A stretch of 64,000 nt of DNA, taken from JAFGOG01 sp034429215. GTDB lineage: Bacteria > Chloroflexota > Anaerolineae > JAAYZQ01. Of this stretch, positions 26,353 to 35,180 are shown piece after piece. How positions within the stretch are numbered: the stretch's first letter is position 1; every line of letters starts with the position of its first letter. Below the pieces are notes generated by a model, which was not told the origin of the DNA, ran no database searches, and was given only the letters and a program-made list of their open reading frames with translations. The stretch is taken from positions 62,001 to 126,000 of the forward strand of contig DAOUGI010000097.1 of NCBI GenBank assembly GCA_034429215.1, read 5' to 3'. The position numbers were made by a program, and so were the translations under genes.

Positions 26353-27285
26353 ATGACCGATCCATCCCTTTCCGCCCTCACCTTTCGCCCTCCGGCGCCC
26401 GGCGACGCCGAGCGCGTGCTCGAGCTGATGATCCGGCGCGACGTGGCCGACTATGGCCAGCCCGACTCGAGCATTGAGGACCTCCAATACGATTGGGACC
26501 ACATCGACCTGGCGCGCGACACCTGGCTGGCGGTGGCCCCCGGCGGCGCGCTGATCGGTTATGCCGAGGTAGCCCCTTGGATCGGGGCCCTGCGCTACGG
26601 CTTCTACGTCGACCCCTCCTGGACCGGCCCCGCGCACGAGCTGGCCCGCGACCTCCTGGCCCGCTGCCGGGCCCGCGGCGCCGAGCTGGCCCGTGATGGG
26701 GCATGCCAGCCGCTCGCCCGCATCTACCTGGCCCACACCAACGTCGCCGAGCGGGCCATCGCCGAGGCGGCCGGGTTCCGCCCGGCGCGATACCATTTTC
26801 AGATGCGCATCCGCATGGACGCCCCACCCTCGCCGCCCCAGTGGCCGGCCGGCGTCGCCGTCCGCACCCACGTGCCCGGCCAGGACGATCGCGCCGTCCA
26901 TGCCCTGATCCAGGCCGCCTTTGACCGGCCCGGCCGCATCCCGCAGCCGTTCAACGCCTGGCAAGAGTTCATGATGCAGCCTAGCCTCTTCCGGCCCGAG
27001 CTCTGGTTCCTGGCTGAAGCGGGCGGCGAGCTGGCCGGCGCCTGCCTATGTTTGCCCTACGAGGGCATCGGCTGGGTTCGCCAGCTCGGCGTAGCCGAGG
27101 GGCACCGGCGGCGCGGTTTGGGCGCCGCCCTGCTGCGCCACGCCTTTGGCGAGTTCTGGAAACGCGGCGAGAGCCAGGTCGGCCTGGCCGTCGACGCCGA
27201 CAACGACAGGGCCGTTGGCCTCTACGAGGCCGCCGGCATGGAGCGCGCCCGCCAGTACGACGAGTACCAGCAGCCTATTCCGTAG
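26353..27285 (+). CDS. Tandem-GNAT acetyltransferase
   Basis: This 310-residue protein has two GNAT modules. The C-terminal one is complete, with LGVAEGHRRRGLGAALLRHAF as acetyl-CoA loop and GLYEAAGMERAR at the end. The N-terminal one keeps the fold (YGFYVDPSWTG) but lacks a clear Q/RxxGxG/A loop, as in mycothiol-synthase-like proteins. The start at 26353 has AGGAGG eight bases upstream; the ATG at 26347 is too close. The substrate is unknown. The 203 bases after it (27286-27488) hold no gene that I can support. Confidence 0.85.
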   Translation: MTDPSLSALTFRPPAPGDAERVLELMIRRDVADYGQPDSSIEDLQYDWDHIDLARDTWLAVAPGGALIGYAEVAPWIGALRYGFYVDPSWTGPAHELARDLLARCRARGAELARDGACQPLARIYLAHTNVAERAIAEAAGFRPARYHFQMRIRMDAPPSPPQWPAGVAVRTHVPGQDDRAVHALIQAAFDRPGRIPQPFNAWQEFMMQPSLFRPELWFLAEAGGELAGACLCLPYEGIGWVRQLGVAEGHRRRGLGAALLRHAFGEFWKRGESQVGLAVDADNDRAVGLYEAAGMERARQYDEYQQPIP

Positions 27286-27488
27286 GGGCCGGCCCGCGTG
27301 CCCGCTCTTCCCTGTGCCTGCCTCCTCACCACCTCGCCAACCCAGCACGGCCGCGTCAAAAGCCACATCCGTCTTGAGCGAGTCGCCGTGCCCGCGCTGG
27401 GTGCCGCCACAACGGCACGTCACTGGCGCAGGCTCCGAGGCGAAAACCACTGCGCCGCTGCCCAAGCGCCTCACAGAAGCAGTCCGGC

Positions 27489-28151
27489 CTAGAAGCCGAC
27501 ATGCTCGCGCCCTATGTGGTTAAAGAACTCGTTGCGCGTTGTCTGGCTTGTCTTGAAATTGCCGATCATGGCGCTCGTGACCATGCGCGCGTTGGCCTTT
27601 TTCACACCGCGCATGGCCGCGCACATGTGCAGCCCTTCGGCCACCACCGCGACGCCGAGAGGATGGAGCGTCTGATCCAGGAACTCGGCAATCTCCTGGG
27701 TCATCCGCTCCTGCACCTGCAGGCGGCGGGCGAACATCTCCACGATGCGTGGTATCTTGCTCAGGCCAATCACCTTGCCGTTGGGGATGTAGGCTACGTC
27801 AACCTGTCCCAGGAAGGGCAGCATGTGATGCTCGCACAGGCTGTAGAAATCGATATCGCGCACAATGACCATCTCGTCATAGCTGACATCAAAGATGGCA
27901 TCGTTGATCAGGCGCACGGGATCCACGTTATAACCGGCGGTCAGCTCCGCATAGGCGCGCGCCACCCGCTTGGGTGTGTCCAACAGCCCTTCCCGGTTCA
28001 CATCCTCACCGATGGCGAGAAGGATATCCCGCGTAGCGCACTCGATCTCCCCAGAGCAAGCTTCCTGTGGCACGTCGACCAGCTCGTTGCGGAACACGTC
28101 GAAATCAGCCGGGCGAACCACGAAGGGACGGACTTCCAAAGTTTCAGACAT
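27489..28151 (-). CDS. folE: GTP cyclohydrolase I
   Basis: The 220-residue enzyme converts GTP to 7,8-dihydroneopterin triphosphate, the first step of pterin and folate synthesis. Visible are the TPKRVARAYAELT segment, the zinc ligands in SLCEHHMLPF and MCAAMRGV, and the substrate-binding IGLSKIPRIVEMFARRLQVQ stretch. The start at 28151 follows AAGGAGAG; the longer frame is a shadow of folK. It is the last gene of the pterin cluster, one base after the folK stop. Confidence 0.96.
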   Translation of the reverse strand: MSETLEVRPFVVRPADFDVFRNELVDVPQEACSGEIECATRDILLAIGEDVNREGLLDTPKRVARAYAELTAGYNVDPVRLINDAIFDVSYDEMVIVRDIDFYSLCEHHMLPFLGQVDVAYIPNGKVIGLSKIPRIVEMFARRLQVQERMTQEIAEFLDQTLHPLGVAVVAEGLHMCAAMRGVKKANARMVTSAMIGNFKTSQTTRNEFFNHIGREHVGF

Positions 28152-28152
28152 T

Positions 28153-28680
28153 TCAACTCTCCTTGATCGGTTTCTTGACTGTTTCCGGCCAGAGCACAAC
28201 ATCGGGACGAGGTACCAGCCCGCCAATCGGGAGGCTCTGGGCGATCTCTCGTAACGTGCGGCCGTCTTCCGGGTGCCGCATGGCCGGCGCCAGATCGGCC
28301 AACGGAACTGCGATGTGCGAATAGCGCAAGACATCTGGATCGGGTATATGCCGCAGCCCAAGATCCAATACCTGATCGCCGAAAAGCGCAATGTCCAGGT
28401 CGATTGTGCGCGGCGCGTTCTTGTCCTCGGTGCGCACGCGCCCCATCTCCTGCTCAATGACCCACAGCACGCGTGCCTTGAGCTCGGCAGCGGTCAAATC
28501 GGTCTCGATCAAGGCCGCCGCGTTGAAAAAGTTCGGCTGCTCGGTATTGCCCACCGGCGCGGTCTCGTACACAGGGGAAACGGCCACGAGCCGGCAGCAA
28601 AGCGACAGGCGCCGCACCGCTTCCCGCAGATTGCGCTTGCCGTCGATGTTCGAGCCCAGGGCAACCAAGGCGCGGTTCAT
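28153..28680 (-). CDS. folK: 6-hydroxymethyl-dihydropterin pyrophosphokinase
   Basis: This 175-residue protein has the HPPK hallmarks VALGSNI at the N terminus, VSPVYETAPVG, and RTIDLDIALFG, which carries the metal-binding aspartates. It transfers pyrophosphate from ATP to 6-hydroxymethyl-7,8-dihydropterin. Its ATG directly follows the folB stop, and folE starts one base after its end, so the three are translated as one block. The C-terminal extension after LADLAPAMRHP is slightly longer than in E. coli. Confidence 0.95.
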   Translation of the reverse strand: MNRALVALGSNIDGKRNLREAVRRLSLCCRLVAVSPVYETAPVGNTEQPNFFNAAALIETDLTAAELKARVLWVIEQEMGRVRTEDKNAPRTIDLDIALFGDQVLDLGLRHIPDPDVLRYSHIAVPLADLAPAMRHPEDGRTLREIAQSLPIGGLVPRPDVVLWPETVKKPIKES

Positions 28681-29049
28681 CTACGCCTCCAGGTCAGCGC
28701 GAGTGCGGTGGATCTCGACCCCCACCGAACGGGCAAAACGCAGGGCGCCCGGCTTTTCCACCCGGACATCAACCGCCTCCACGCGCGGATCTCTCAGGCA
28801 GATCGCCGCGATCTCGGCGGCCATCTTCTCCACCAGGTGAAAGCTCGACCCTTCCACGCACTCGATGACCTGCTTGGTGATAGTGCGATAGTTGACCGCA
28901 TCCTCAATCTCATCGGAGGCGCCGGCCGGCCGGGTGTCGGCATGGAGGGTAATGTTGATCAACGCGTCCTGGCGATTGCGGCGTTCTTCTTCGTTGATGC
29001 CGATGATCGTCCTGAGCAGGAGGTCATGAATCTGGATTCGATCGCTCAT
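28681..29049 (-). CDS. folB: Dihydroneopterin aldolase
   Basis: The 122-residue protein fits FolB in length and motifs: IGINEEERRNRQ with the conserved Glu, NYRTITKQV, FHLVEKMAAEIA with the catalytic-region Glu-Lys, and VRVEKPGALRFA carrying the conserved Lys. It cleaves 7,8-dihydroneopterin to hydroxymethyl-dihydropterin and glycolaldehyde. A FolX-type epimerase or aldolase acting on the triphosphate is a less likely alternative. It is 19 bases downstream of the SDR gene. Confidence 0.92.
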   Translation of the reverse strand: MSDRIQIHDLLLRTIIGINEEERRNRQDALINITLHADTRPAGASDEIEDAVNYRTITKQVIECVEGSSFHLVEKMAAEIAAICLRDPRVEAVDVRVEKPGALRFARSVGVEIHRTRADLEA

Positions 29050-29068
29050 TTGTGGCTTTTTCCTTCCA

Positions 29069-29797
29069 TCACAGATGCTCGCCGCCGGTCACAAAGATCA
29101 GGTCCCCGGTGACGAAATCAGAACGCAGCAGAAAGATCATCGCCTTGGCGATCTCTTGCGGCGAGCCTGTCCGCCGCGCGGGAACCTGGCCGGCCTTGTT
29201 TTCCAAATAGGCTAGATCTTGGCCCGGTGGGGGCAAAATCAGGCCCGGCGCGATAGCATTCACCTGGATATTGGGGGCCAACGCCAGCGCCAGGCTCTTG
29301 GTCATGGCAATGATGGCCGCCTTGGTCAGGGTATAAGCCACGTGATCCGAACCGGGCCGGACGCCGCGCCAGTCGGCGATGTTGACGATGTGCCCGGTCC
29401 GTTCCCGCCCCACCTGCGCGGCAAAGGCCTGGCTCAGGAAGAAGGGCGACTTGAGGTTGACGGCAAAATGCCGGTCCCAGTTGTCCTCGGTGGTGTCGTC
29501 CCAATTGCCCGGCTCGAAAATCGCCGCGCTGTTTACCAAGATGTCCACCTGGCCCAAGTGGGCCGCCGCGCGCTCGACGATCGATCCCGCCTCACCCGGC
29601 CGGCTGAGATCGGCCTGGATGGCCATGGCGTCCACCCCCATCGCCTTGATCTCCTGCACTACTGCTTCAGCAGGACCGGCCGACGAGCCATAATGGACGC
29701 CCACACGCACCCCCTGCCCGGCCAGCGCCAGCGCCAGGGCTCTGCCCAGGCGTACCGCGCCGCCGGTCACGATTGCCGCTTTTCCGTCCAGCTCCAT
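29069..29797 (-). CDS. Pteridine-reductase-like short-chain dehydrogenase
   Basis: The 242-residue SDR has a cofactor loop VTGGAVRLG (TGxxxRxG), as in PTR1 and FolM pteridine reductases, instead of the usual TGxxxGxG. It also has VNSAAIF and the catalytic YTLTK, and ends with a C-terminal VTGGEHL. Its place between the carbinolamine dehydratase and folB supports reduction of dihydropterin or dihydrofolate with NADPH. FolM-like dihydromonapterin reductase is my best guess; a generic SDR cannot be excluded. An AGGAGG-type box stands upstream of the ATG. Confidence 0.78.
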   Translation of the reverse strand: MELDGKAAIVTGGAVRLGRALALALAGQGVRVGVHYGSSAGPAEAVVQEIKAMGVDAMAIQADLSRPGEAGSIVERAAAHLGQVDILVNSAAIFEPGNWDDTTEDNWDRHFAVNLKSPFFLSQAFAAQVGRERTGHIVNIADWRGVRPGSDHVAYTLTKAAIIAMTKSLALALAPNIQVNAIAPGLILPPPGQDLAYLENKAGQVPARRTGSPQEIAKAMIFLLRSDFVTGDLIFVTGGEHL

Positions 29798-29996
29798 GTG
29801 CGCTTACCCTCCTGCCGGCGCAGGCCTGTGCCCGGCCGGCTGTGATCTGCTGCCTGTCCGCAACATCACCCCTCCAACCGCGCTGCCCACTGTCACACCT
29901 CCTGGAAGCAGGTGATGTGCAGATAGCGGGCCGCATTCGGGCCCAGGACCAAGAACCGGTTCGTCTAGCTCGGAAACCCATTTGCCCATGACAGGA

Positions 29997-30293
29997 TTAC
30001 ATCCGGCTCGCGATCTCTTCCATCTTGCGGGCCAGGTCCAGGTCCTTTTGGGTGATGCCCCCGGCTTCGTGCGTCGTCAGGTCGACCACGACCCGGTTAT
30101 ACACGTTGAACCACTCCGGGTGATGATCGGCGCGTTCGGCCAGCAGGGCAGCCTGGGCCATGAAGCCAAAGGCCTGCACAAAACTGCGAAACTTGTACTC
30201 CCGATGGAGCTTGCCGTCGACCACGGTCCACGAGTCCAGCTCGGCAAGCGCCTGCTGTATCTCGATCTCGGTTGCTTTGGGTATGCTCACCAT
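29997..30293 (-). CDS. 4a-hydroxytetrahydrobiopterin (pterin carbinolamine) dehydratase
   Basis: This 98-residue protein has the full PCD signature: ADHHPEWFNVYNRVVVDLTT followed by HEAGGITQKDLDLA. The enzyme dehydrates 4a-carbinolamine tetrahydropterin so the cofactor can be recycled after aromatic hydroxylation, and can double as a transcription cofactor. Its presence next to FolE, FolB and a pteridine reductase suggests use of a reduced pterin cofactor as well as folate. The 199 bases to the SDR gene (29798-29996) hold no gene that I can support. Confidence 0.93.
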   Translation of the reverse strand: MVSIPKATEIEIQQALAELDSWTVVDGKLHREYKFRSFVQAFGFMAQAALLAERADHHPEWFNVYNRVVVDLTTHEAGGITQKDLDLARKMEEIASRM

Positions 30294-30324
30294 TCACCTC
30301 ATCCCTGGCCCTTGAAAATCGGGC

Positions 30325-31443
30325 CTACACCGCCAGCTCGGCTCGCAGCCGGATGTCATGAAGCAGGCTTTCACGGGTGATCAACCCCAGCAGGCGACCG
30401 CCCTCAACCACTGGAACCTGGTTCACGTCCGATTCGTCCATCTTTTGCAGCACCACCATCACGTCGTCTTCGGGATGCACCCGGTAGACCGAATCAGCCG
30501 GTGTCATCACCTGATCCGTCGTAAACTCGGCGCGATGGCCCGCGGCTACACCGCGGATGTTGTGCAGGGTGATCAAGCCCTTCAGGTCACCTTGGTCGGC
30601 GACAAAGAAGCAGCGCTGGCCCTGTCCAAGGATGTTATCCTCCACCAGACGGTCAAGCGGCACCCCGGCCGGCACCATCTGGCACTGCTGGGTCATCACG
30701 TTACGCGCCTTGACGCCGCTCAGAACGTCGCGCAGGATGACCTGCTGGTAGCTGGACTGGGCTGCGTTGTTCAGGAACCACCCGATAAAGACATACCACA
30801 GGCCGCCCAGCAGCCCGGCCCCAAAGAAGAACTGGGCGAAGCCATACAGGATAAAGCCCACGGCCACAAGCTGTCCGGCGCGCGATGCCCACCGCGTGGC
30901 CGAGCGAAAGTTACCGCCGGTTTTCCACAACAGCGCGCGAAGCACCCGACCCCCATCCAGGGGAAAGCCGGGGATCAGATTGAAGGCGCCCAGTATCAGG
31001 TTGATGCGGCCGAGGTAGGCCAGTGGAGCAGACAGGGACTCGATAGCGCCCAGAACGGCCCCTAGGCCCGTGAAAACGGCCGCCAGGGCAAAACTGACCA
31101 GCGGCCCTGCAACGGCGATGCGGAACTCGGCTCCCGCCGTGGGAGGCTCGGCGCCAATCTGCGCCACGCCTCCAAAGATGAACAGAGTGATGCTCTTCAC
31201 CGGCACCTTTTCGCGCAGCGCCACAACCGAGTGCCCCAGCTCATGCAGCAGCACTGAGGCAAAGAACAGCACCGCCGTCACTGCCCCAACCAGCCAATAG
31301 GTCGTGGGGCTCCAGCCTTCATACTGCGCTGGAAAGAAACCGGCCGCCAGCGACACGGTGACAAGCACGGCAACCAAGAACCAGGTCGCGTGCAGCCGCA
31401 CCGGAATTCCCAACACCTTACCCAAACTCAACGAACCACTCAT
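30325..31443 (-). CDS. Site-2 protease (M50) with C-terminal CBS pair
   Basis: The 372-residue protein begins SGSLSLGKVLGIPVRLH, has HELGH (zinc and catalytic Glu intact) in a membrane span, AVAGPLVSF, and NLIPGFPLDGGRVLRAL with the second metal ligand. Two CBS domains follow (NVMTQQCQMV and DQVMTPADSV). It should cleave membrane-embedded substrates under control of an adenylate ligand bound to the CBS pair. The start at 31443 is six bases after AGGAGG. The dehydratase gene begins 31 bases downstream, so the protease may lead the pterin operon. Confidence 0.92.
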   Translation of the reverse strand: MSGSLSLGKVLGIPVRLHATWFLVAVLVTVSLAAGFFPAQYEGWSPTTYWLVGAVTAVLFFASVLLHELGHSVVALREKVPVKSITLFIFGGVAQIGAEPPTAGAEFRIAVAGPLVSFALAAVFTGLGAVLGAIESLSAPLAYLGRINLILGAFNLIPGFPLDGGRVLRALLWKTGGNFRSATRWASRAGQLVAVGFILYGFAQFFFGAGLLGGLWYVFIGWFLNNAAQSSYQQVILRDVLSGVKARNVMTQQCQMVPAGVPLDRLVEDNILGQGQRCFFVADQGDLKGLITLHNIRGVAAGHRAEFTTDQVMTPADSVYRVHPEDDVMVVLQKMDESDVNQVPVVEGGRLLGLITRESLLHDIRLRAELAV

Positions 31444-31495
31444 CATATGCCTCCTATATGCCCTCAACAAGCTCGTAATCCTGATCGCTGTCTGG

Positions 31496-31524
31496 ATTAT
31501 AGCAGAAGGAGGTCATTTTGTCAA
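31496..31524 (-). promoter_or_regulatory. Consensus promoter of the protease-pterin unit
   Basis: TTGACA and TATAAT with a 17-bp spacer and TGC before the -10 on the minus strand. Both hexamers match the sigma-70 consensus fully. Confidence 0.8.
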
Positions 31525-31631
31525 GGTATTGTCCAGATTTTTTACGCAATTCTAATGAGGGGGAGGTGCGCGGACAGCCGGACAAGCGATCCAGTGAAAC
31601 CGGTCGTCTTACAGGCATGCTCCGGGTATGG

Positions 31632-32054
31632 TCAGGGGTTCGGATCCTGCACCTTGCTGCGCGCCCGTCGCTCAAGGAGAAAAGCCACCGACAATGCCAG
31701 GATCAATGCTCCGATGGCAAGGATCGTAAGGCTTGGATACTCCTTGACGTCAAGGATGATCACCTTGCGCGCGACGGCGATCAAGGCGACCTCGAGCACG
31801 ATCTCTACATGGATGATGTGTTCAACCAGGTAGGCCCGGATCGTCTCCAGCAGCTCGATTCCGATCAGGATTAACAGGAAGAAACCAAAAACGTCCAATA
31901 GCTCAGTAATGCCCGGCAGCACATAGGGTGGGGTGATGATGTCTTGGATAATGATCCAGCCCAGCTCAACCGTTGACAGCAGTATGATCACGGCCATCAT
32001 GACCACCAGGGCCAGCACCACCATTCGTTCAAACCACTTCAAGTACCTGTCCAT
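31632..32054 (-). CDS. PsiE-like membrane protein
   Basis: This 140-residue protein has four hydrophobic spans with the PsiE-family layout, including the LLETIRAYLVEHIIHVEIVL segment and VIILDVKEYP between spans three and four. PsiE is induced by phosphate starvation in E. coli but its activity is unknown. The start at 32054 follows AGGAGG. It is 110 bases downstream of the P-type ATPase gene on the same strand and is probably cotranscribed with it. Confidence 0.8.
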   Translation of the reverse strand: MDRYLKWFERMVVLALVVMMAVIILLSTVELGWIIIQDIITPPYVLPGITELLDVFGFFLLILIGIELLETIRAYLVEHIIHVEIVLEVALIAVARKVIILDVKEYPSLTILAIGALILALSVAFLLERRARSKVQDPNP

Positions 32055-32164
32055 CTCCACCTCCTGATGCGGATGAAACCACTGCCAGAATGCCAAATGC
32101 CGTCCAACCCAACTGCCACGCCGGTAGAGCCCTTTCTCACACGCCACTGCAGTTGTCCTGCGGC

Positions 32165-34882
32165 TCAGGCCCCGCCGCGTAGGCGCCGTAGCCATTTCTC
32201 AAGCTCGACAATCAAGTAGCCGATCAAGCCTGCTGCCAGGATGCGCCCCCAGGCAGCCAGATCGATGGGCGCACTCGTGAGGAAACGGTTCATGGCTGGG
32301 ACATACGTGAACAACACCTGTAACAGCCCCATGGCCCCAATACCTACTACTATCCAGCGGTTTGACAGCAGGCCTAGGTGGAACATCGATTGTGTGAGCG
32401 AGCGGCAGTTGAACAGGTAAAACACCTCGATCGCAATGACTGCATTCACTGCGACCGTGCGGGCTGCCGCCACACCCGCCCCCCGCGACAGCTCCCACTC
32501 GTACAGGCCAAACGCCCCGATCAGGATGACTAGGCCGACGATCAATATGCGGATCATGAGCTCTGGGCTGAGGATCGCCGAGCCAGGCGAGCGCGGAGGC
32601 CGTTTCATGATATTTGGTTCCCTCCGCTCCACCGCCAGCGCCAGTCCCAGGACGGCGGTCGTGGTCATGTTGATCCACAGGATGTGGATCGGAAGGATGG
32701 GCAGGGCAACGCCCAGGATCAGGGCGAGGAGGATAATCATCCCCTCACCCAGGTTCGTCGGCAGGGTCCAGGCGATGATCTTGGTCAGGTTGTCAAACAC
32801 CCCACGGCCCTCTTCGACCGCTGCCTCGATGGTAGCAAAATTGTCGTCGGTCAGGATCATGTCCGCCGCTTCCTTGGCCACCTCCGTCCCGGTGATGCCC
32901 ATGGCGATGCCCACGTTCGACTGCTTGAGCGCAGGGCCGTCGTTCACCCCGTCGCCTGTCATCGCCACCACGTGGCCGCGCGCCTGGAGCGCCTCCACCA
33001 GGCGGAGCTTTTGCTCCGGCGACACCCGGGCAAAGATGTCCGTGCGGTCGGCTGCCTCGATGAGCTGGGCATCGCTATACTCGGCCAACGTGCGCCCGGT
33101 CAGGGCCGCGGGTGCTTCTGCGTCGGCCAAGGCTCCCCCCAGTCCCAACTGCCCGCCGATTGCCACGGCGGTCAAGGCGTGGTCACCCGTGATCATCTTG
33201 ACCCGGATGCCGGCGCCCTGGCAGACGCGAATTGCGGTCATTGCCTCAGGCCGGGGCGGATCGATCATGCCCTGTAGCCCGACCAGCGTCAAGCCATCAG
33301 CCATGTCGTCATGGGTGATCGTTGTGCTGCTGGCCGGGAGCTGTTTGCGGGCAAAGGCCAACACTCGCAGCCCTCGCCGGGCCATTGCGTCGGCCATCTG
33401 GTGAAGCTCATCCGCACGGCATGATACTGGTTGCCCGGCTGCGTCCAACGCCCCACCGCACTTGGCCAGCAGGACCTCAGCCGCTCCCTTGATGTAGGCC
33501 ACGCGAGGTTGATCGGGCCCCATATCGTGCAGAGTGGCCATATACTGGTGCTGTGACTCAAAGGGGATGGCATCAAGCCGCGGCGGAAGGGTCAGCACAG
33601 CAGGGCTGAGGCCTGCTTTATGGGCCGACACGATCAGGGCAACCTCGGTGGGATCGCCCTGCGCTTTCCAGGTCCCTGCGTCCTCGATCAGTTGGCTGTC
33701 GTTGCACAACAGCCCGGCGAGCAGAACCTCCCCCAGCGCGGGCGAGCGGTCCAGCCCCGCCGCCTGTCCATCCGGTCCCAGGATCTCGCCCGTCGGCGCA
33801 TATCCCGAGCCTGTCACCTCGTAACAGGCATCCAGGACCCCGATTTGCTGCACGGTCATCTGATTCTGGGTCAGTGTACCGGTCTTGTCGGAACAGATGA
33901 CCGTGACACTCCCCAGCGTCTCCACGGCCGGCAGCTTGCGGATGATGGCGTGGCGGCGGGCCATGCGCGACACGCCGATGGCCAGCGTGACGGTGAGTGC
34001 AGCCGGCAGGCCCTCGGGGATCATCGCCACGGCCAAGGCGATGGCTGCTGCCAGGGTATCCAGCCACGCCTGTCCGCGCAGCACTCCCACCAGGAAGGCA
34101 AACGCTGCCAGCGCCACAATGGCATACAACACGATGCGGCTAAAGCGAGCGATCTTTTGTGTAAGGGGCGTCGTCAGCTCTTCGGCCTGCGAGATGAGCT
34201 GCGAGATGCGGCCCACCTCGGTGTTATCGCCGATAGACGTCACCACCCCCAATGCCTGACCATAGGTGACCAGTGTAGAGGCATAGACCATGTTCTGGCG
34301 CTCGGCCAGCACGACGTCGGCAGCCAGGCGCACTCCGGCCGCTTTCTCCACCGGCACCGATTCCCCTGTGAGGGCAGACTCGGCTACCTGCAGGTCGCGA
34401 GAGCGCACTAACCGCATGTCAGCAGGGACCTTGTCGCCCCCTTTCAATGACACCACGTCGCCGGGGACCAGCTCCGAGGCCGGAATCCGCACAGTCTGGC
34501 CCGAACGCTGTACGGTGGCCTCTGAGGTCATGACCTGGGCCAGGGCCTCGATCGCCTTTTCGGCTTTCGATTCCTGGACAAAGCCGATGATGGCATTGAC
34601 CAGGACGACGGCCAAGATAATCACTGCGTCCGTCAGGTCTTTAAAGACCGCAGTGACGACGGTGGCTACCAGCAGGATATAGATCAGGGGGTTGTTGAAC
34701 TGGAGTAGGAACCGCACCAACGGGCTCTTGCCCTTGCGCGCAGTCAGGACATTGGGACCAAATCGCTCCTGTCTGTGTTTGATGTCGAACAGATCGAGTC
34801 CTCGGTCAGGATCGGTCTCGAGGACCGCCACCACCTCATCGATCGGCAGATGATGCCAATGCTTGGCGAGCAATGTCTGCAT
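32165..34882 (-). CDS. P-type cation-transporting ATPase (P2-like)
   Basis: The 905-residue pump has the N-terminal P2 domain (HWHHLPIDEVVAVLETD), the actuator loop LTGES, the phosphorylation site CSDKTGTLTQNQM and the hinge TGDGVNDGPALKQSNVGIAMG. M4 carries PEGLP and M5 NLGEGM, as in Ca-ATPases, but M6 reads WINMTTTAVLGLAL where SERCA has NLVTDG, so the M6 Asp ligand is missing. Ion specificity is therefore uncertain; many bacterial members with NMTT are unassigned. A GAGGTC box precedes the ATG. PsiE-like and ATPase genes form a unit. Confidence 0.9.
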   Translation of the reverse strand: MQTLLAKHWHHLPIDEVVAVLETDPDRGLDLFDIKHRQERFGPNVLTARKGKSPLVRFLLQFNNPLIYILLVATVVTAVFKDLTDAVIILAVVLVNAIIGFVQESKAEKAIEALAQVMTSEATVQRSGQTVRIPASELVPGDVVSLKGGDKVPADMRLVRSRDLQVAESALTGESVPVEKAAGVRLAADVVLAERQNMVYASTLVTYGQALGVVTSIGDNTEVGRISQLISQAEELTTPLTQKIARFSRIVLYAIVALAAFAFLVGVLRGQAWLDTLAAAIALAVAMIPEGLPAALTVTLAIGVSRMARRHAIIRKLPAVETLGSVTVICSDKTGTLTQNQMTVQQIGVLDACYEVTGSGYAPTGEILGPDGQAAGLDRSPALGEVLLAGLLCNDSQLIEDAGTWKAQGDPTEVALIVSAHKAGLSPAVLTLPPRLDAIPFESQHQYMATLHDMGPDQPRVAYIKGAAEVLLAKCGGALDAAGQPVSCRADELHQMADAMARRGLRVLAFARKQLPASSTTITHDDMADGLTLVGLQGMIDPPRPEAMTAIRVCQGAGIRVKMITGDHALTAVAIGGQLGLGGALADAEAPAALTGRTLAEYSDAQLIEAADRTDIFARVSPEQKLRLVEALQARGHVVAMTGDGVNDGPALKQSNVGIAMGITGTEVAKEAADMILTDDNFATIEAAVEEGRGVFDNLTKIIAWTLPTNLGEGMIILLALILGVALPILPIHILWINMTTTAVLGLALAVERREPNIMKRPPRSPGSAILSPELMIRILIVGLVILIGAFGLYEWELSRGAGVAAARTVAVNAVIAIEVFYLFNCRSLTQSMFHLGLLSNRWIVVGIGAMGLLQVLFTYVPAMNRFLTSAPIDLAAWGRILAAGLIGYLIVELEKWLRRLRGGA

Positions 34883-34942
34883 ATGTTGACCTCTTACAGA
34901 ACCGTCGTATTGGGAGCCGGGAATCGCCTCCTACAAGGTTCG

Positions 34943-34971
34943 ATCATACCAAATGGCCGCGCTGATGTCAA
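34943..34971 (-). promoter_or_regulatory. Promoter of the P-type ATPase unit
   Basis: TTGACA and TATGAT with a 17-bp spacer on the minus strand, about 60 bases before the ATPase start. Confidence 0.7.
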
Positions 34972-35021
34972 GCAAGTAGAGCCGTTCTGATGCCGACACC
35001 CTCTTGGCTTCCGGGAGGTGT

Positions 35022-35050
35022 TTGACCCGTCGCAGCATCTGTGCTATACT
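35022..35050 (+). promoter_or_regulatory. Promoter upstream of the STAS gene
   Basis: TTGACC and TATACT with a 17-bp spacer and CTGTGC before the -10. It is the same -10 element (TGTGCTATACT) as the promoters at 49746, 53667 and 57965. Confidence 0.7.
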
Positions 35051-35051
35051 T

Positions 35052-35126
35052 CTGATCGTTACCATCGTGGACATGATCTGGGGAACAGTCTTGAGCACGG
35101 CAGTCAACTATGCTGGCTGCTTCTGA
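35052..35126 (+). pseudogene. Remnant of a DUF2177 gene (last ~24 codons)
   Basis: Reading CTG at 35052 to the TGA at 35124 gives LIVTIVDMIWGTVLSTAV and then NYAGCF. This closely matches the C-terminal end of the intact DUF2177 protein at 53737-54138 (LIVTVVDLIWGTVLSTVV). The DNA is also similar between 35052-35118 and about 54046-54120. Here it follows directly after a promoter with the same -10 element as that gene. The remaining ~110 codons are missing, so an internal deletion has joined promoter and tail. Confidence 0.7.
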
Positions 35127-35180
35127 AAGTGGCAGAGCTAGAGTCCTGCTCGTTTTACAGAAGAGTTGGGAGATGTCAAC

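Noticed and set aside
29893..29964. Short protein-like stretch upstream of the SDR gene on the minus strand
   Set aside because: About 23 codons between two stops, without start codon or match to a family that I know; too short to call a remnant.
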